Assembly: GCA_024509875.1 (NCBI GenBank)
Contig: JAMPIV010000577.1
Coordinates: forward strand, 272,001-336,000
Reading direction: 5' to 3'
DNA from: Oreohelix idahoensis
Taxonomy: Eukaryota > Mollusca > Gastropoda > Stylommatophora > Oreohelicidae
Length of the DNA: 64,000 nucleotides
Below are positions 1 to 11,155 of this stretch, piece after piece. The position numbers and the translations under genes were made by a program. Numbering within the stretch: the first letter of the stretch is position 1; every line of letters starts with the position of its first letter. The notes beneath the pieces were generated by a model. The model was given only the letters and a program-made list of their open reading frames with translations. It had not been told where the DNA came from and did not search any database.

Positions 1-1349
1 AGAATTTCTCCCTTGTAACCAAAATCTTTTCCAATCTTTACAAAAGTTTCTAAAGTAGCCATATTAATTCAATAATATACTTAATTAGTCAATTATATCA
101 ATATCCAATTTTTATATTCTCAATTATATATGCTCCAATGTCTAATATAGTACTGCGACTCACTTCGTCAAACAGCTGCTTATAACGTGCCTTACAAATA
201 AATTGTAAGTTAAAAATTTAATTTTATTCAATATTTTATCATGTTATGCCGTACTCAGGCAGAAAAACTAGTTGCTACTTGAACTACTAGTTCAAACCAT
301 AAAGAAAATATCTCAGGCATCAAATATTTTCAATTAATTATCTATAAGTGTTATATTATTATTATTAAATAGTTATCTTATATTATTAATGTTAATGAAA
401 GAGAACAAATAGAAATATTAAACAAAAGATTTTACAAATACAATTTCACAACACAATTCGATTTACCAACATTAAAACGATGTGAAAAACTGAATAAACA
501 TTACGGAAGTGACGAAGTATACTAAGCTTAAAAATGGGTCAGAGCACACAAAAATTTTTAAAAATGTTCACAAACATGGACTCTTTACATATGACGTCAC
601 AATATTACGTGTAAAACTGAAAGATAGCAAGTTTAGGCTTCACGGACATTTGACAAACAGTAGACAACAATTAATTAGAATAAAACTAAGGACATTAATA
701 ATACAACTTGCATATACAGAACTTCACAGCTAAACAGATAATGTTGACTAAATTCGATCACGAACAAAGTATGCCACGAACTTTGTCAATGGATTTTTCG
801 TAGGTCGAAAATAATCAAACGGTTCCCTATCGAACGATTTTGGATTCTACGGTCTGCAAAGCGACATTGTAGACATATCCAGAATTCCCGCCATCCTCCC
901 ACAAATTTAAAACATACATAATAATATATAGAAACATGTAAGACATATCGAAAAGAATAGACATGCCTGTGATGTAACTGGACTAAATTGCCTTTAACTT
1001 AGTAACGTGTACTTATCTTTCGTAATCAAATATCTTTCTCCGACCAGCGCTGGCATGCACCACATAAGCGATCTGGTAGACTTGAAACACAAGGCAGGTA
1101 GTATAATCTGAGCAGATTTTCGAAGCATAGAACGTTGGCAATTTCAGTTAGGTTTGATATATGAGTGTGGAACTTCAAACGGTCGTACATCTTTCCACGT
1201 CATTCAGACATCGTCATAGTTACTGGCGCGCATGCGCAGTTCTCAGTATCGTTATGTAAATTTATCTTCCGTCAACTTCCGAAATTTATACAGTTCTTTG
1301 TCAGTTCAATTCTTCTTATTTGATCCTTAGCCGCCGACCGTCAAAGCAA
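1..1349. other. AT-rich stretch without a recognisable gene
   Basis: No open frame here shows a family signature or convincing coding character. The only ORF-like stretch (509-733) is lysine- and isoleucine-rich, as expected from AT-rich non-coding DNA. I see no tRNA, rRNA or obvious repeat array. Confidence 0.5.
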
Positions 1350-1735
1350 TCAGTGGCCATCACGCCTAGTGGCGTCTTGCAGGACAACAACAAACTGATT
1401 CCACTTTGCTCGGTCGGTGGCCATCCTTCGTACAGTGCCCCAACTCTGGTTCATTCTTTGCATCTCAACCTCCACAGTCATCCGCCAGGTTGTTTTTGGT
1501 CGGCCTCTCTTTCATTTTCCTTCAGTGGTCCAAAGCATTGCTGTTCTTGTGATGGCATTGAGGTCTCTTCTGAGGACATGACCAACCCAGCTCCAGCGTC
1601 TGCCAGCTATGATGGTGTGCATGTCCTCTTGCTTGCTACGAGTAAGCAGATCTTGGTTAGTGATGGTATTCGGCCAAAAGATTCGGTGAATTTTTCTTAG
1701 GCATGTTGTGTGAAAAGAGGACAATTTTGACACTT
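1350..1735 (-). pseudogene. 3' end of a LINE ORF2 (5'-truncated, frameshifted)
   Basis: On the minus strand from about 1733 the translation holds a CLRKIHRIFWPNTI segment and a WSWVGHVLRR segment. These are the hallmark of the region after the RT domain in APE-type non-LTR retrotransposons. The frame ends at about 1515. After a one-base shift in an A-rich spot it resumes with WRMTVEVEMQRM and ATDRAKWN and stops at TGA (1350-1352). In such elements this region follows the palm and thumb of the reverse transcriptase that copies LINE RNA at a nicked target. Only about 125 codons of a roughly 1000-codon ORF remain, so this is a dead, 5'-truncated copy. The LINE clade is not resolved. Confidence 0.85.
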
Positions 1736-2373
1736 CCTTCTCTGTAACTCTCCCAATTAGTTTCCTTCAATCCTTCTTGTTTAATATCTGAAGTATCATG
1801 TTGAAAAAGAAAAATTCTCGTTCCCCACACTGACCACCAGTTGACTGCTCTTTTTTAGTTGTTAATGGTCTTTGGTCGGTTGTTTGACTTTCATATTAAA
1901 TTCCTGATAGTATCTTTCCTTTATTGTTATTATATTGTTCATCTTGAGTCGATCGTGCTTTAGATGGAAAGTGCGAATGATGGTATAACTTCAATTCAAC
2001 ATGAATGGACTCCACAACACATCTTGTATACGAGTCCATAAATACATGCATAGTTTAATACGGAACAAAGACATCTCATCAAATAGCATTGGCATAAATC
2101 AAATACATAAGCTCCGTGCAGTTATAACAGTCCCATTCCAGTAAATCCTTTAACGTCAAAGGGTATAGTTGTTTACACGTGATTCCGTATGTCGGTAATC
2201 CGATAACGAACAGCTATAGTTTTGGCGAAGAATAATGATTCTGACAAATCACAATAACCTGCAGTTCCTCATCTAATGAAATTCATACAAACAAATTGGA
2301 ATGCTTCACTTTTTGCATCCATAAATGAGATAGCTGACCCCATCACTTATCTCCATGAAGAAAACTACTGCAC
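1736..2373. other. No gene seen
   Basis: AT-rich unassigned sequence between the LINE tail and the SINE. I see no coding or RNA signature. Confidence 0.5.
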
Positions 2374-2385
2374 CATATAATACAT

Positions 2386-2669
2386 TTTTTTTTTTTTTTT
2401 TTTTTTTCTTATCCAGCGGCACTTGGGCTTTCAGCCCTTCGGCCCAATGACATGTCATTGCGAGGCTGGGGAACCTGAGGACTTTCCTTCCAACCCGGTC
2501 AGGAGCTTCGCTCCTTCCCATCCACAGAGGGTTTATCACAGGAGCCGTTCAGGCTATTCAGTCAAATTTCCGGCCGTAAACATTTCTTCAAACGCCGACG
2601 CCCGGGTTTGAACCATGAACACCTGGTCGCCAGTACAACGCCGAAGCCATTACACCAGCGCGGCTCCCC
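2386..2669 (-). mobile_element. tRNA-derived SINE with poly-A tail and target-site duplication
   Basis: Read on the minus strand, the element starts at 2669 with a tRNA-like head. An A-box-like GCGCTGGTGTAATGG is followed by a perfect RNA polymerase III B box, GGTTCAAACCC (plus strand 2604-2614). A non-tRNA body of about 200 bp follows, then a poly-A tail seen as a T tract from 2386. The 12-bp sequence CATATAATACAT directly flanks both ends, at 2374-2385 and 2670-2681, and is the target-site duplication. Such SINEs are transcribed by Pol III and mobilised by a partner LINE. The copy looks complete. Confidence 0.9.
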
Positions 2670-3060
2670 CATATAATACATAACAGGAGCTATCAATAAT
2701 GCGTCTAACTCGGACGGCATTCGGAGTCTGAAGGGTCAATGTAATATGTTGTCAAGCGGTACCTTAACAACTTACCGCGTCATACTTTTTCCTAGACAAC
2801 TCTATCAATTTGCGTTCAATACCGTGAAGTGCGAAAACCTCCAAAATTTATAGCATACCCCTAAGTTAATGTGAAATTATAAAATGGGCACAATTGAAGT
2901 GGCTAACATCATTACACGAGTCGTAACAGTATCCGTTTTCCGCTGGAGAGCTGTCGTGGTTGACTCCTGCTCAGTGGGGGGCGGGATATTAGAAACCTGT
3001 TGATATTTTTGTGAGGGGAGTGACTGTGCCATTTGTTGTTGATATGTATCCGTTTGTAGA

Positions 3061-4155
<1,095 letters not shown>

Positions 4156-4560
4156 TCAGTAGTGGGCCATCCGGCGACACTTTGTTTCACACATTCCCAA
4201 AACCTCGATTTTATATGCCCTCATTACTGATGCTACTTGTGCCACTTTCCCTTGTTCGTTTAATGTCTGAACATTCCAGGTGCCAAATCTGGAAGTTCTC
4301 CTAGAAGAAAGAAGGTTAGTCAGTAACACAGACTCCTTTCTGTGTTGCATCATACGCCTCCCTGCGAGAGGACCGTCCCCTGTCTTGGATGGCTGTGTTT
4401 TATTTTCCTTAATTGACTTGTCCATGCTTGTTGAAGTCTTTTGTGGTTTAAATTGTTTACAGGACGGGGTAACCAGTCCCATGCCCAACCCTCCTTAGTT
4501 GCTTTCTACGACATGCATGGAGGGGAACAGTGTTACTATTCTTTGCTCCAGTTTCGGGCC
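4156..4560 (-). pseudogene. 5' head of a second LINE family: leader and start of the APE endonuclease
   Basis: The minus-strand frame ending at 4156 holds RFGTWNVQTLNEQGK and KIEVLGMCETK. This is the first strand of an APE-type endonuclease (the G-T-W-N-V motif) with the glutamate-containing CETK motif that binds metal. The endonuclease nicks target DNA to prime reverse transcription. The frame stops after about 25 residues of clear endonuclease homology past the N-V motif, so nearly all of the domain is missing. Upstream (about 4490-4560) is a leader-like segment fused to the interrupted LINE next to it. It lies downstream of another LINE's endonuclease C-terminus in the same orientation, so this is a junction of two LINE pieces and not one element. 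Confidence 0.75.
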
Positions 4561-5313
4561 CTGGTAACACACAGGTGTGCTTATCTCTTACTAATGTAAT
4601 ATGGTTTGCACGTCGTTTTCCGCTGATGATTTTAGTTGTTTTGTATACTGTGCTATGTTCATTTCTCAGTTCTGCCTCTTCTGTCTGTCTTGCAAGATCG
4701 TCTAGGAAATTCCTTTTGTTGGCTCGGGTTTGGCGTTTAACTTCCTTGTCAAGCTGACTGTACTGTTCGCTATATAGTTGCTTTAACCTGGGGGACTTCG
4801 CTTCTGTTTTCTTTGTTTTCATTTCCTTTCTTATTGTTATGGTGTTTAATGTTTCTGGTGTTATCCGGTCTTGCTTCTTCCTTTCCAGGAATTCCAAGCA
4901 TGATTTGCTGCTTTCCTTATATATTGTTGAAATGGTGTTGAATTTCTGATCTATATCATCAGTCAATGTCTTTTCCTGACTTTTGGCAAATTGATATTGC
5001 TTCTTTATATCAGCCGCAAAAGCTTTTCTGGTAAGGGGGTCCTTCAATTTGCTGCTGTCAAACCATTTCTGTGTAGTTACAGTTGGTCCAGCCGTTCTGA
5101 GTTTTACTTTCAGTTTTGCTACTACTAAATGGTGATCACTTCCCACATCCGCACCTCTTCTTACCTTCACATCTTGTAATGCATGTCTCCATCTACCGTT
5201 AATCATAATGTAGTCTATCTTATTTCTGTCCCGACCATTTGGTGATTCCCATGTTAATTTGTGAATTTCTTTGTGTGGGAAAAGTGTTCCTCCAATGACC
5301 AGGTTGTTAATGC
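4561..5313 (-). pseudogene. 3' half of the APE endonuclease and linker of a LINE split by the LTR element
   Basis: Reading minus from 5313, the frame runs through NNLVIGGTLFPHKEIHKLTW, RDRNKIDYIMI and GADVGSDHHLVVAKLK. The SDHHLV motif carries the catalytic histidine of APE endonucleases and the DYIM motif is the usual structural strand. A basic, charged linker follows (RKKQDRITPETL, KRQTRANKRNF), as in LINE ORFs between endonuclease and RT. The frame leaves LINE homology near 4560, before any RT. Its missing 5' part is found in the same frame at 15,187-16,561 on the minus strand, beyond the 9.9-kb LTR insertion. It is therefore one gene broken by insertion. Confidence 0.9.
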
Positions 5314-5673
5314 TGTGAACGGTGGTTTGGTTTTGATAGAGAGAAAGAATGTAGAAAAATGGTTTGAGAGATATGGATGGGTTTGGTTACAGATTATTTG
5401 TCGTTGATGAAGGGAGATAAGATGTGTAAGGTTAGGCTTTGCCTTAAGGGAAGTAACTTAGAATTAAGTCCCTTACAGGTTTGAGTGAGTTGAGAAAAAA
5501 GTATGCACGAGAAAGTCGAGATGCGTAAACACATGTTAGGCGTGAAGGAAGAATGTTGGAAGGGGTTTTTGACAGAGTCTGTTATGAGACGCGCTAGGCG
5601 TAGGCAGGGAAAGGTGTTTCTCTCAAGTGTGTAGTTAGATATTGAACGTGCAGCGTAAGATTTGATATTGTTG

Positions 5674-5679
5674 TATAAG
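5674..5679 (+). promoter_or_regulatory. TATA-like box in the LTR
   Basis: TATAAG lies about 360 bp into the LTR and about 455 bp before the AATAAA signal. That spacing suits a Pol II promoter that starts R near 5700. It is repeated in the 3' LTR. Confidence 0.45.
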
Positions 5680-5743
5680 ATATATTCGGAGCACCAAAGT
5701 GTTTGTGTAAGAAAAAAGTGTATTTCAAATGAAGAAACAAAAC

Positions 5744-5752
5744 CAGGTACGT
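5744..5752 (+). promoter_or_regulatory. Candidate 5' splice site in R
   Basis: CAG/GTACGT matches the metazoan donor consensus at nearly every base and sits downstream of the TATA box, so it would be in the transcript. It is also present in the 3' LTR (14,618-14,626). The best acceptor before gag is at 8021-8034. Function is inferred. Confidence 0.4.
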
Positions 5753-6131
5753 TTGACATTTTGATTTATAACTAGCGTATGTAGCTCAGCAGACCAGGTC
5801 TGAGCAGAGGACAGTAAACAGATGAAATCTTGGTAAAAGTGACAGCCCTGGCGGTTAAGGCCAGTTTCTCGTATAGAGATATAACAAGAAACATGGGAAA
5901 AGAAACATAAAAAAATAAATAAGCAGTACAGAAGAACGACAGGAATTTCTATCTGAATAAATATATGATATGTTCTATAGCTGGGACAAGAAATAGTAAG
6001 GAAAACAAGCAAATGTATGTGAAAAAATGGATACTGAGATTGTTTGAAACTGAAGATTGTATTTTGCAAGACTGCCAACCTTGAAGAGGAAGGTTGGGCA
6101 TACCGTTTTTACTCAGTTATCAACGTATGTT

Positions 6132-6137
6132 AATAAA
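6132..6137 (+). terminator. AATAAA polyadenylation signal in the LTR
   Basis: AATAAA occurs here and at the equivalent place in the 3' LTR (15,007-15,012), about 180 bp before the LTR end. It would define the end of R. Confidence 0.55.
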
Positions 6138-6311
6138 GTTCCACCATTGATATTTTCACTGCTGTTTTTGAGTGGTATCGATTGATCAACAGTGGGTATG
6201 AAGAAAAAGTAGAGTCAGTCTGAGTGAAGGAAGTTTCTAGTATTTACTTTACAACACATTAGCTACTGGAAGGGCAAAGGTCCGAATCTTGCAATCCTGG
6301 TCACGGCTACA

Positions 6312-6925
6312 GTAATTCATGGTGCTTGTGACCAGCCCTACAGTAGGCAGAAGCAAAGACAACAGATGACAGGGTAACTAATGGTGCGAGTAACCAGCCC
6401 TACACTAGGATAGCTCAAGAAACTTTTATAACTCAATGATAGCTCAAGAAACTTTTATAAAGGAAGACAGACTCCACTCAGATGTCAGTTTCGGCATCAC
6501 ATATTAGGTACGGTTGCATCAAGTATTTTATTATCTAGCCCTACAACGGTCACAGACTATTTTGGTGCACCTAACCCTATGCAAGATAGAGTTGTAAGAG
6601 ACTACAGACAGAAAGAAGGTCAAGTTCACTAAGAAGAGATTACACAGAAAGAAAGAATCCTGCGAGCGAAAAAACAAATCAAGACAAAACAGAAGTCAAG
6701 TAAAGTGAAGCGACATCAAAAACAACGAAGTCTATCCAAAGCATCACGAACGTCAAGTTCATTAAGAAGATACAAATCGAAGGAATCCTGCGAGCTGAAG
6801 AAACAAAGCAAGACAACACAGAAGTCAAGACATCACGAAGGACAAGTGCACAAGAAGAATATAAAGAACAAAACAGTCTACATCATCCGACAACCGTCAG
6901 AATACAGGTACATGCATGAGATAAC
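6312..6925 (+). other. Untranslated leader of the LTR element, with internal repeats
   Basis: Non-coding. It holds a perfect 22-bp direct repeat (6409-6430 and 6438-6459), a recurring ACCAGCCCTACA motif, and two imperfect copies of an about 80-bp segment (6617-6703 and 6757-6830). The ORF at 6705-7004 crosses the LINE insertion point and is not a gene. Confidence 0.6.
6320..6337 (+). other. Candidate primer-binding site
   Basis: TGGTGCTTGTGACCAGC starts eight bases after the LTR end. It begins with TGG, as expected for pairing with the CCA end of a tRNA. I cannot assign the tRNA. Related strings recur at about 6380 and 6560, so the site could be part of a leader repeat instead. Confidence 0.35.
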
Positions 6926-7707
6926 TCAGATAAATCAGAGGCACATCTCCAATCCAACCTGCAAGTCTGGAAGGAAGAGCTGGAGAAAAGAGGGATGGTC
7001 ATAAGCAGCTCTAAAACAAAATCCATGGTGATATCACGAGAAGAAAGAAGACATCAGATTAAGCTGGGAGAACAGGTCCTGGAGCAGGTCGACCACTTTA
7101 AATACCTCGGAGCTATTATAGACCGAAAGGGAGGCATCAAAGAAGAGTTGGCCACTCGAAAAGCAGCAGCTGGGAGACTTTTTCAGGCCATAAATCGAGG
7201 ATTCCTCAGCAAGAGAGAGGTTGGTAAGAAAACGAAGATGGCTGTATACCGCTCCACCTATGTCCCAGTCTTGACATATGGATGTGAGTCGTGGGCAATG
7301 ACTACAACCCATAAAAGCCAGATCCAAACCTCAGAAATGAGGTATCTGAGGAAGGTGGTTGAAGTAACAAGAAGAGACATGGTACGCAACCAGACGATAC
7401 GTCGAGGCCTAAAATGCCACCCCCTACAGACCCAAGTAGAACAGTCCCAACTAAGATGGTTTGGCCATGTCTGCAGAATGGGAGAAGATCGGCTACCACG
7501 ACAAGCATGGGAAACAAAGAGCCAAGGACCCAGACCCCGAGGACGACCCAGAGTCCGCTGGGAGGACAACATTAGACAATCTTTGAAGGACCGAGGACTA
7601 GAATGGAACCAGGCCAGGAGGAAGACAGCCGATAGAATAGTCTGGCGCTCTCTCTTCCAAACCTCTACACCTCACGGTAGAAGGGGAACGACTAAGTAAG
7701 TAAGTAA
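6926..7707 (+). pseudogene. 5'-truncated LINE (post-RT C-terminal region) inserted in the leader
   Basis: An open frame (6995-7699) encodes the end of a LINE ORF2. It has the HFKYLGAIID segment that follows the RT thumb, VLTYGCESWAM, QLRWFGHVCRMGE and GRPRVRWEDNIRQ. All are typical of APE-type non-LTR elements. The RT catalytic part is absent, so the copy is truncated at its 5' end as usual for LINEs. It ends in TAAG repeats, a tail type seen in some LINE clades. Both ends are flanked by the same 12 bp, GCATGAGATAAC (6914-6925 and 7708-7719), proving insertion into the LTR element's leader. A second copy of the family lies at 15,714-16,185 on the minus strand. Confidence 0.93.
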
Positions 7708-8107
7708 GCATGAGATAACAATCTGAATGATCAACAGGCCCAACGCGCAAAAATAATAGTATACAGCCGTATAAGACAAAAATTGTGTTGATTAATTCTG
7801 AAATACTGGAGGAACAAGTGTGTATCCCAATCAAAGAAAACAGATTATGTAACACATAAACATTTAGATACAAGTTAATTAAGTTAGTCATTATAGTAGT
7901 TAGTTAAATTATAAGATTGAGATTGATATTTAGATTCTGTGTTTAAAATCACAGTGTTGCCAGAAAATTTGTTTCGTAGTTCAAAAATTGTATGAAATAT
8001 TGTGTATAGATAGTCGTTGGTATTTCTTTTGCAGGCCAACCAGGATATTAATATTGGTTTCTTTCCAGGTGTTTTATTAATACTAACACTTTACAGATCA
8101 AGACAAG
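7708..8107 (+). other. Rest of the leader, ending in a candidate splice acceptor
   Basis: Non-coding AT-rich leader. TATTTCTTTTGCAG at 8021-8034 has a pyrimidine tract and an AG about 73 bases before the gag ATG, a plausible acceptor for the donor at 5746/5747. Confidence 0.45.
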
Positions 8108-11100
8108 ATGCAACAACAACAACTTACGGCGGGTTTGGATCCCAATGTGGCTGCTCTTGAGCAGGTAGCCAAGGCTATGACTGCCATTAGAAATGAAAGT
8201 AAGTTCCAGAATATCCGGAACAGTATAACACCATATGCAGGGAATCCTACTTTATGTAGAAAATGGTTGCTCGAGATACAAAGATATTGCACTTCGGTCA
8301 ATATGGACCAAAGTGAGTACAAACAAGTTGCATATCTTTCCTCAGGTGGGTTAGTAGTAGATTTCATAAGACGCAGGTTTGACACTGTCCCAGATGAGAC
8401 ATGGGAAGATTTTAAGAAAGAACTAATAAGAAGGTATGCACAAATTACGGATGCATCGTATGCGTGGACGCTGCTGGGGAGCATACAACAACAAGCAGAG
8501 GAACCCATTCAAATGTTCAGCGACAGGTTGTTAAACCTAGCGGAAGAAGTTTTCTTGGGGCAACAAATTAACCAGCAAGAGGTGGAAAAACAGTTAGTGG
8601 GCATATTCGTCGATGGGTTGAATGGTATACCAATTAAATTACATCTCCTCAGGAAGGACCCACAAAACTTGTCACAGGCCATTGCACTTGCTACAGCCGA
8701 AGAAAACCTTAGAAGAAGATTGGACCTCAGGCTTGGTAGAGCAGTCACTTGTGAAGAAACACAGGAAGAACCTATGGAGATAGGACATTGTCAACAAAGA
8801 AGGATAGAAAGACGAGGGAGAGGAATGGAAACGTTTTATAAGTCAAGGCAGGTGGACCGCAAGGAAAGCGTGTGTTATGCTTGCAATAGGATGGGACATA
8901 AACAATTTGAGTGTAACTATAGACCACTAGAGCCGCAGCACTCAGTAAGGAGAGTCGAGACCTTTAACCCGAGACATAGTAGACAACACAATAGACAACA
9001 ATATTACAACCAGTCCGAAAAGAATAGACAAGAGAATGAAGTAAACACCAACAGAGGGAGACTCATCAGAGAGATAGTACAACCACACGACAAGGCGGAG
9101 AAAGGATATCTTGATACAATAAGTGGAAGGCAACCACAAGTGAACATGATAGGAAGGGCACATGTTAGGTATAACCAACAACCATACCATAGACAATGGG
9201 CCAGAGTACACCATCCTGCAAGTTGGTTTGACAAGAAAGGATGGCTACAAAAGACATGTCAAGAATACAGGAATAGGAAGATGAATTGGGATAGTTCAGT
9301 TATAAACAGGAACAAATATGAAAGGAGAAATATATGTACAGATCGCGAAATTGGGAAATGGAAATGTAACCAATATCAATATAAACAGGGACATAATAGA
9401 ACATGGAATAACAGGGACAGGACACTCCCGACTTTCAACAGCAACTATGGATCAGGACATTGGGACAGCGTGAATAGGAGAAGAACTAGAATAGATTTGA
9501 GGAATTTTGTTGGAGACATCAGGAGAGGAGTCAAAGACAAGAAAATACAAATAAATGAAATTGAAAAACAAGAAAGAAAACAACGTATCCCTAAAAGAAG
9601 ACAAGTAGCAACAGCAATCGAGCTAGCTCATAAACCAGACCCTTGCTCATGTATTATCGAAATACACGGAAGGAGATATAGAGCATTGGTAGACTCAGGG
9701 GCTACTGTAAGCCTTATTAGGTTTGGACTTTATAAACAGATACGAGGCGTAGCTCAATACAGAAAGTCACAAAATACACTTACCTCGGTGTCAGGAGAAA
9801 ACCTGAAAATGATGGGAACAGCTATGGTGCAAATGAGAATTGGCAATATGATCGTGGAACACACGTTCACCATTGTGAAGGGGATGACGAGAAATATCAT
9901 ACTAGGACGTGATTTTCTGCTAAAACATAAGGCTCAAGTACATTTTGATACTCACCAACTGAAGATACAGGGCGAATGCATCAGGTTACAGGACGACGTA
10001 TACATAGCGTCCATAATCCGAAACAGAACAACAGTTACGCTGCGACCGAATGAAGTCGGTATTGTTCAAGGCAAGTTGAAAAGATCCCCATATTTCAACC
10101 AAGGACAAACGGTCTTAACACTCGACTGGGAAGATGGAGATATACTAGATGAACCCGGACTAGAAATGGTAGAAGGAATAGTACAAATTGGAAAAAGACA
10201 ACAATTTCCAACGATGATTATAAACACCACGGGAAAAACAGTTAGAATACCAAGAGGATTTGTATTAGGAAGGGTACAACTGATGGAAGGTCAGGAAGGA
10301 AATATGGAATATCAAGAAAAGCACCAAATACAAGAAACAATGAACAATAACAACGCGCGTCAGAGACAAAATCGGAAACCACAAACAGTGGTGGTACCAC
10401 AACATAGAGTTAACAACAAGATATACAGAGAGCAGAAGAAAGTGGAAACAAGGAAGCAGGACAAGATAGGAATCAAGGAAGATGTATGCACACCATTCAG
10501 ACTCAATGCAGTGTTAGGAGAGAAAAAGCACACAAAAGAGAATGGAATACAGAGAGTTAACGGTGTAGCAGAAAAGATGGAAAGGATCAAAATACATCAA
10601 CCAAGTATAGAGCAGTTGAGGAAAGAAATAAAAGCTATCCTTGGAAGAACTAAACCAGACATCGTGGTACTAAAGGAGGTGCAGAAAATTCTGGAAGAAA
10701 AGTTTGATATAGACTTATCAGAAAGAAAGGAAGAAATCTACAAGCTTGTCGTAGACGAAATAGAGGACGATAGACCGATGGATGCAAGAGACTATATAAG
10801 GAGTCATAGTATGTATAGTACAAGAGGCAGAGTTGGGAAAAGATGTACACGGATTCCCAATAACACACCACACTACACGGAAGGACAGAAGCAACACAAC
10901 AATACACATGATAGGATAGGAACACGTAGAACTAAAGCAACACAAAAGGATAGTGACTGGAAGGAGTCTAACAGGATAGGAGACAACTGGAGAGTAGGAT
11001 GGGAAGATGACTATGGAGAAACATCAACAGGTAGTCAGTGTCGCACAAGGACAGGAAGAACACAAGTCCATGCAGAACCGGGAACAACATCTGATCGGTT

Positions 11101-11155
11101 AACCCCAACCCCCCCAAATCTTACACAGCGAACAAGAGGAGATGGGCACATATAG
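8108..11155 (+). CDS. Gag-protease polyprotein with C-terminal DEK_C-like domain
   Basis: A 1015-residue uninterrupted ORF starting at an ATG in a purine-rich context. Residues about 40-205 form an alpha-helical Gag capsid-like region. C256-x2-C259-x4-H264-x4-C269 is a CCHC zinc knuckle that would bind packaged RNA. Residues about 270-500 are basic and rich in Asn, Gln and Arg. Residues 512-615 are a retropepsin: catalytic LVDSGATVSLI with D529-S530-G531 and the flanking ILGRDFL at 598-604. Where RT should start, there is instead a long charged spacer and, at 832-888, a segment (LRKEIKAIL, VQKILEEKFDIDLSERK, IYKLVVDEI) that fits the DEK C-terminal DNA- and chromatin-associated fold. The last 110 residues are low complexity. 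The ORF overlaps the next by 14 bases. Capsid and protease roles are from family knowledge. The DEK_C call is from pattern only. Confidence 0.9.
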   Translation: MQQQQLTAGLDPNVAALEQVAKAMTAIRNESKFQNIRNSITPYAGNPTLCRKWLLEIQRYCTSVNMDQSEYKQVAYLSSGGLVVDFIRRRFDTVPDETWEDFKKELIRRYAQITDASYAWTLLGSIQQQAEEPIQMFSDRLLNLAEEVFLGQQINQQEVEKQLVGIFVDGLNGIPIKLHLLRKDPQNLSQAIALATAEENLRRRLDLRLGRAVTCEETQEEPMEIGHCQQRRIERRGRGMETFYKSRQVDRKESVCYACNRMGHKQFECNYRPLEPQHSVRRVETFNPRHSRQHNRQQYYNQSEKNRQENEVNTNRGRLIREIVQPHDKAEKGYLDTISGRQPQVNMIGRAHVRYNQQPYHRQWARVHHPASWFDKKGWLQKTCQEYRNRKMNWDSSVINRNKYERRNICTDREIGKWKCNQYQYKQGHNRTWNNRDRTLPTFNSNYGSGHWDSVNRRRTRIDLRNFVGDIRRGVKDKKIQINEIEKQERKQRIPKRRQVATAIELAHKPDPCSCIIEIHGRRYRALVDSGATVSLIRFGLYKQIRGVAQYRKSQNTLTSVSGENLKMMGTAMVQMRIGNMIVEHTFTIVKGMTRNIILGRDFLLKHKAQVHFDTHQLKIQGECIRLQDDVYIASIIRNRTTVTLRPNEVGIVQGKLKRSPYFNQGQTVLTLDWEDGDILDEPGLEMVEGIVQIGKRQQFPTMIINTTGKTVRIPRGFVLGRVQLMEGQEGNMEYQEKHQIQETMNNNNARQRQNRKPQTVVVPQHRVNNKIYREQKKVETRKQDKIGIKEDVCTPFRLNAVLGEKKHTKENGIQRVNGVAEKMERIKIHQPSIEQLRKEIKAILGRTKPDIVVLKEVQKILEEKFDIDLSERKEEIYKLVVDEIEDDRPMDARDYIRSHSMYSTRGRVGKRCTRIPNNTPHYTEGQKQHNNTHDRIGTRRTKATQKDSDWKESNRIGDNWRVGWEDDYGETSTGSQCRTRTGRTQVHAEPGTTSDRLTPTPPNLTQRTRGDGHI

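Larger units (their letters stand above)
5314..6311 (+). repeat. 5' LTR
   Basis: A 998-bp LTR. It contains a TATA-like TATAAG at 5674-5679, a strong splice-donor-like CAG/GTACGT (5744-5752) and AATAAA at 6132-6137. This fits a U3-R-U5 layout with R starting near 5700. By eye it differs from the 3' LTR at about a dozen positions, including a single-base length change. The last bases before ACA differ as a five-base cluster (CCTGG versus ACGAC). Confidence 0.93.

Noticed and set aside
1320..1700. 126-codon plus-strand ORF
   Set aside because: Antisense shadow of the LINE tail on the minus strand.
5394..6078. Minus-strand ORFs in the 5' LTR, repeated at 14,268-14,953
   Set aside because: They are LTR sequence read backwards; recurrence comes from LTR duplication, not from a gene family.
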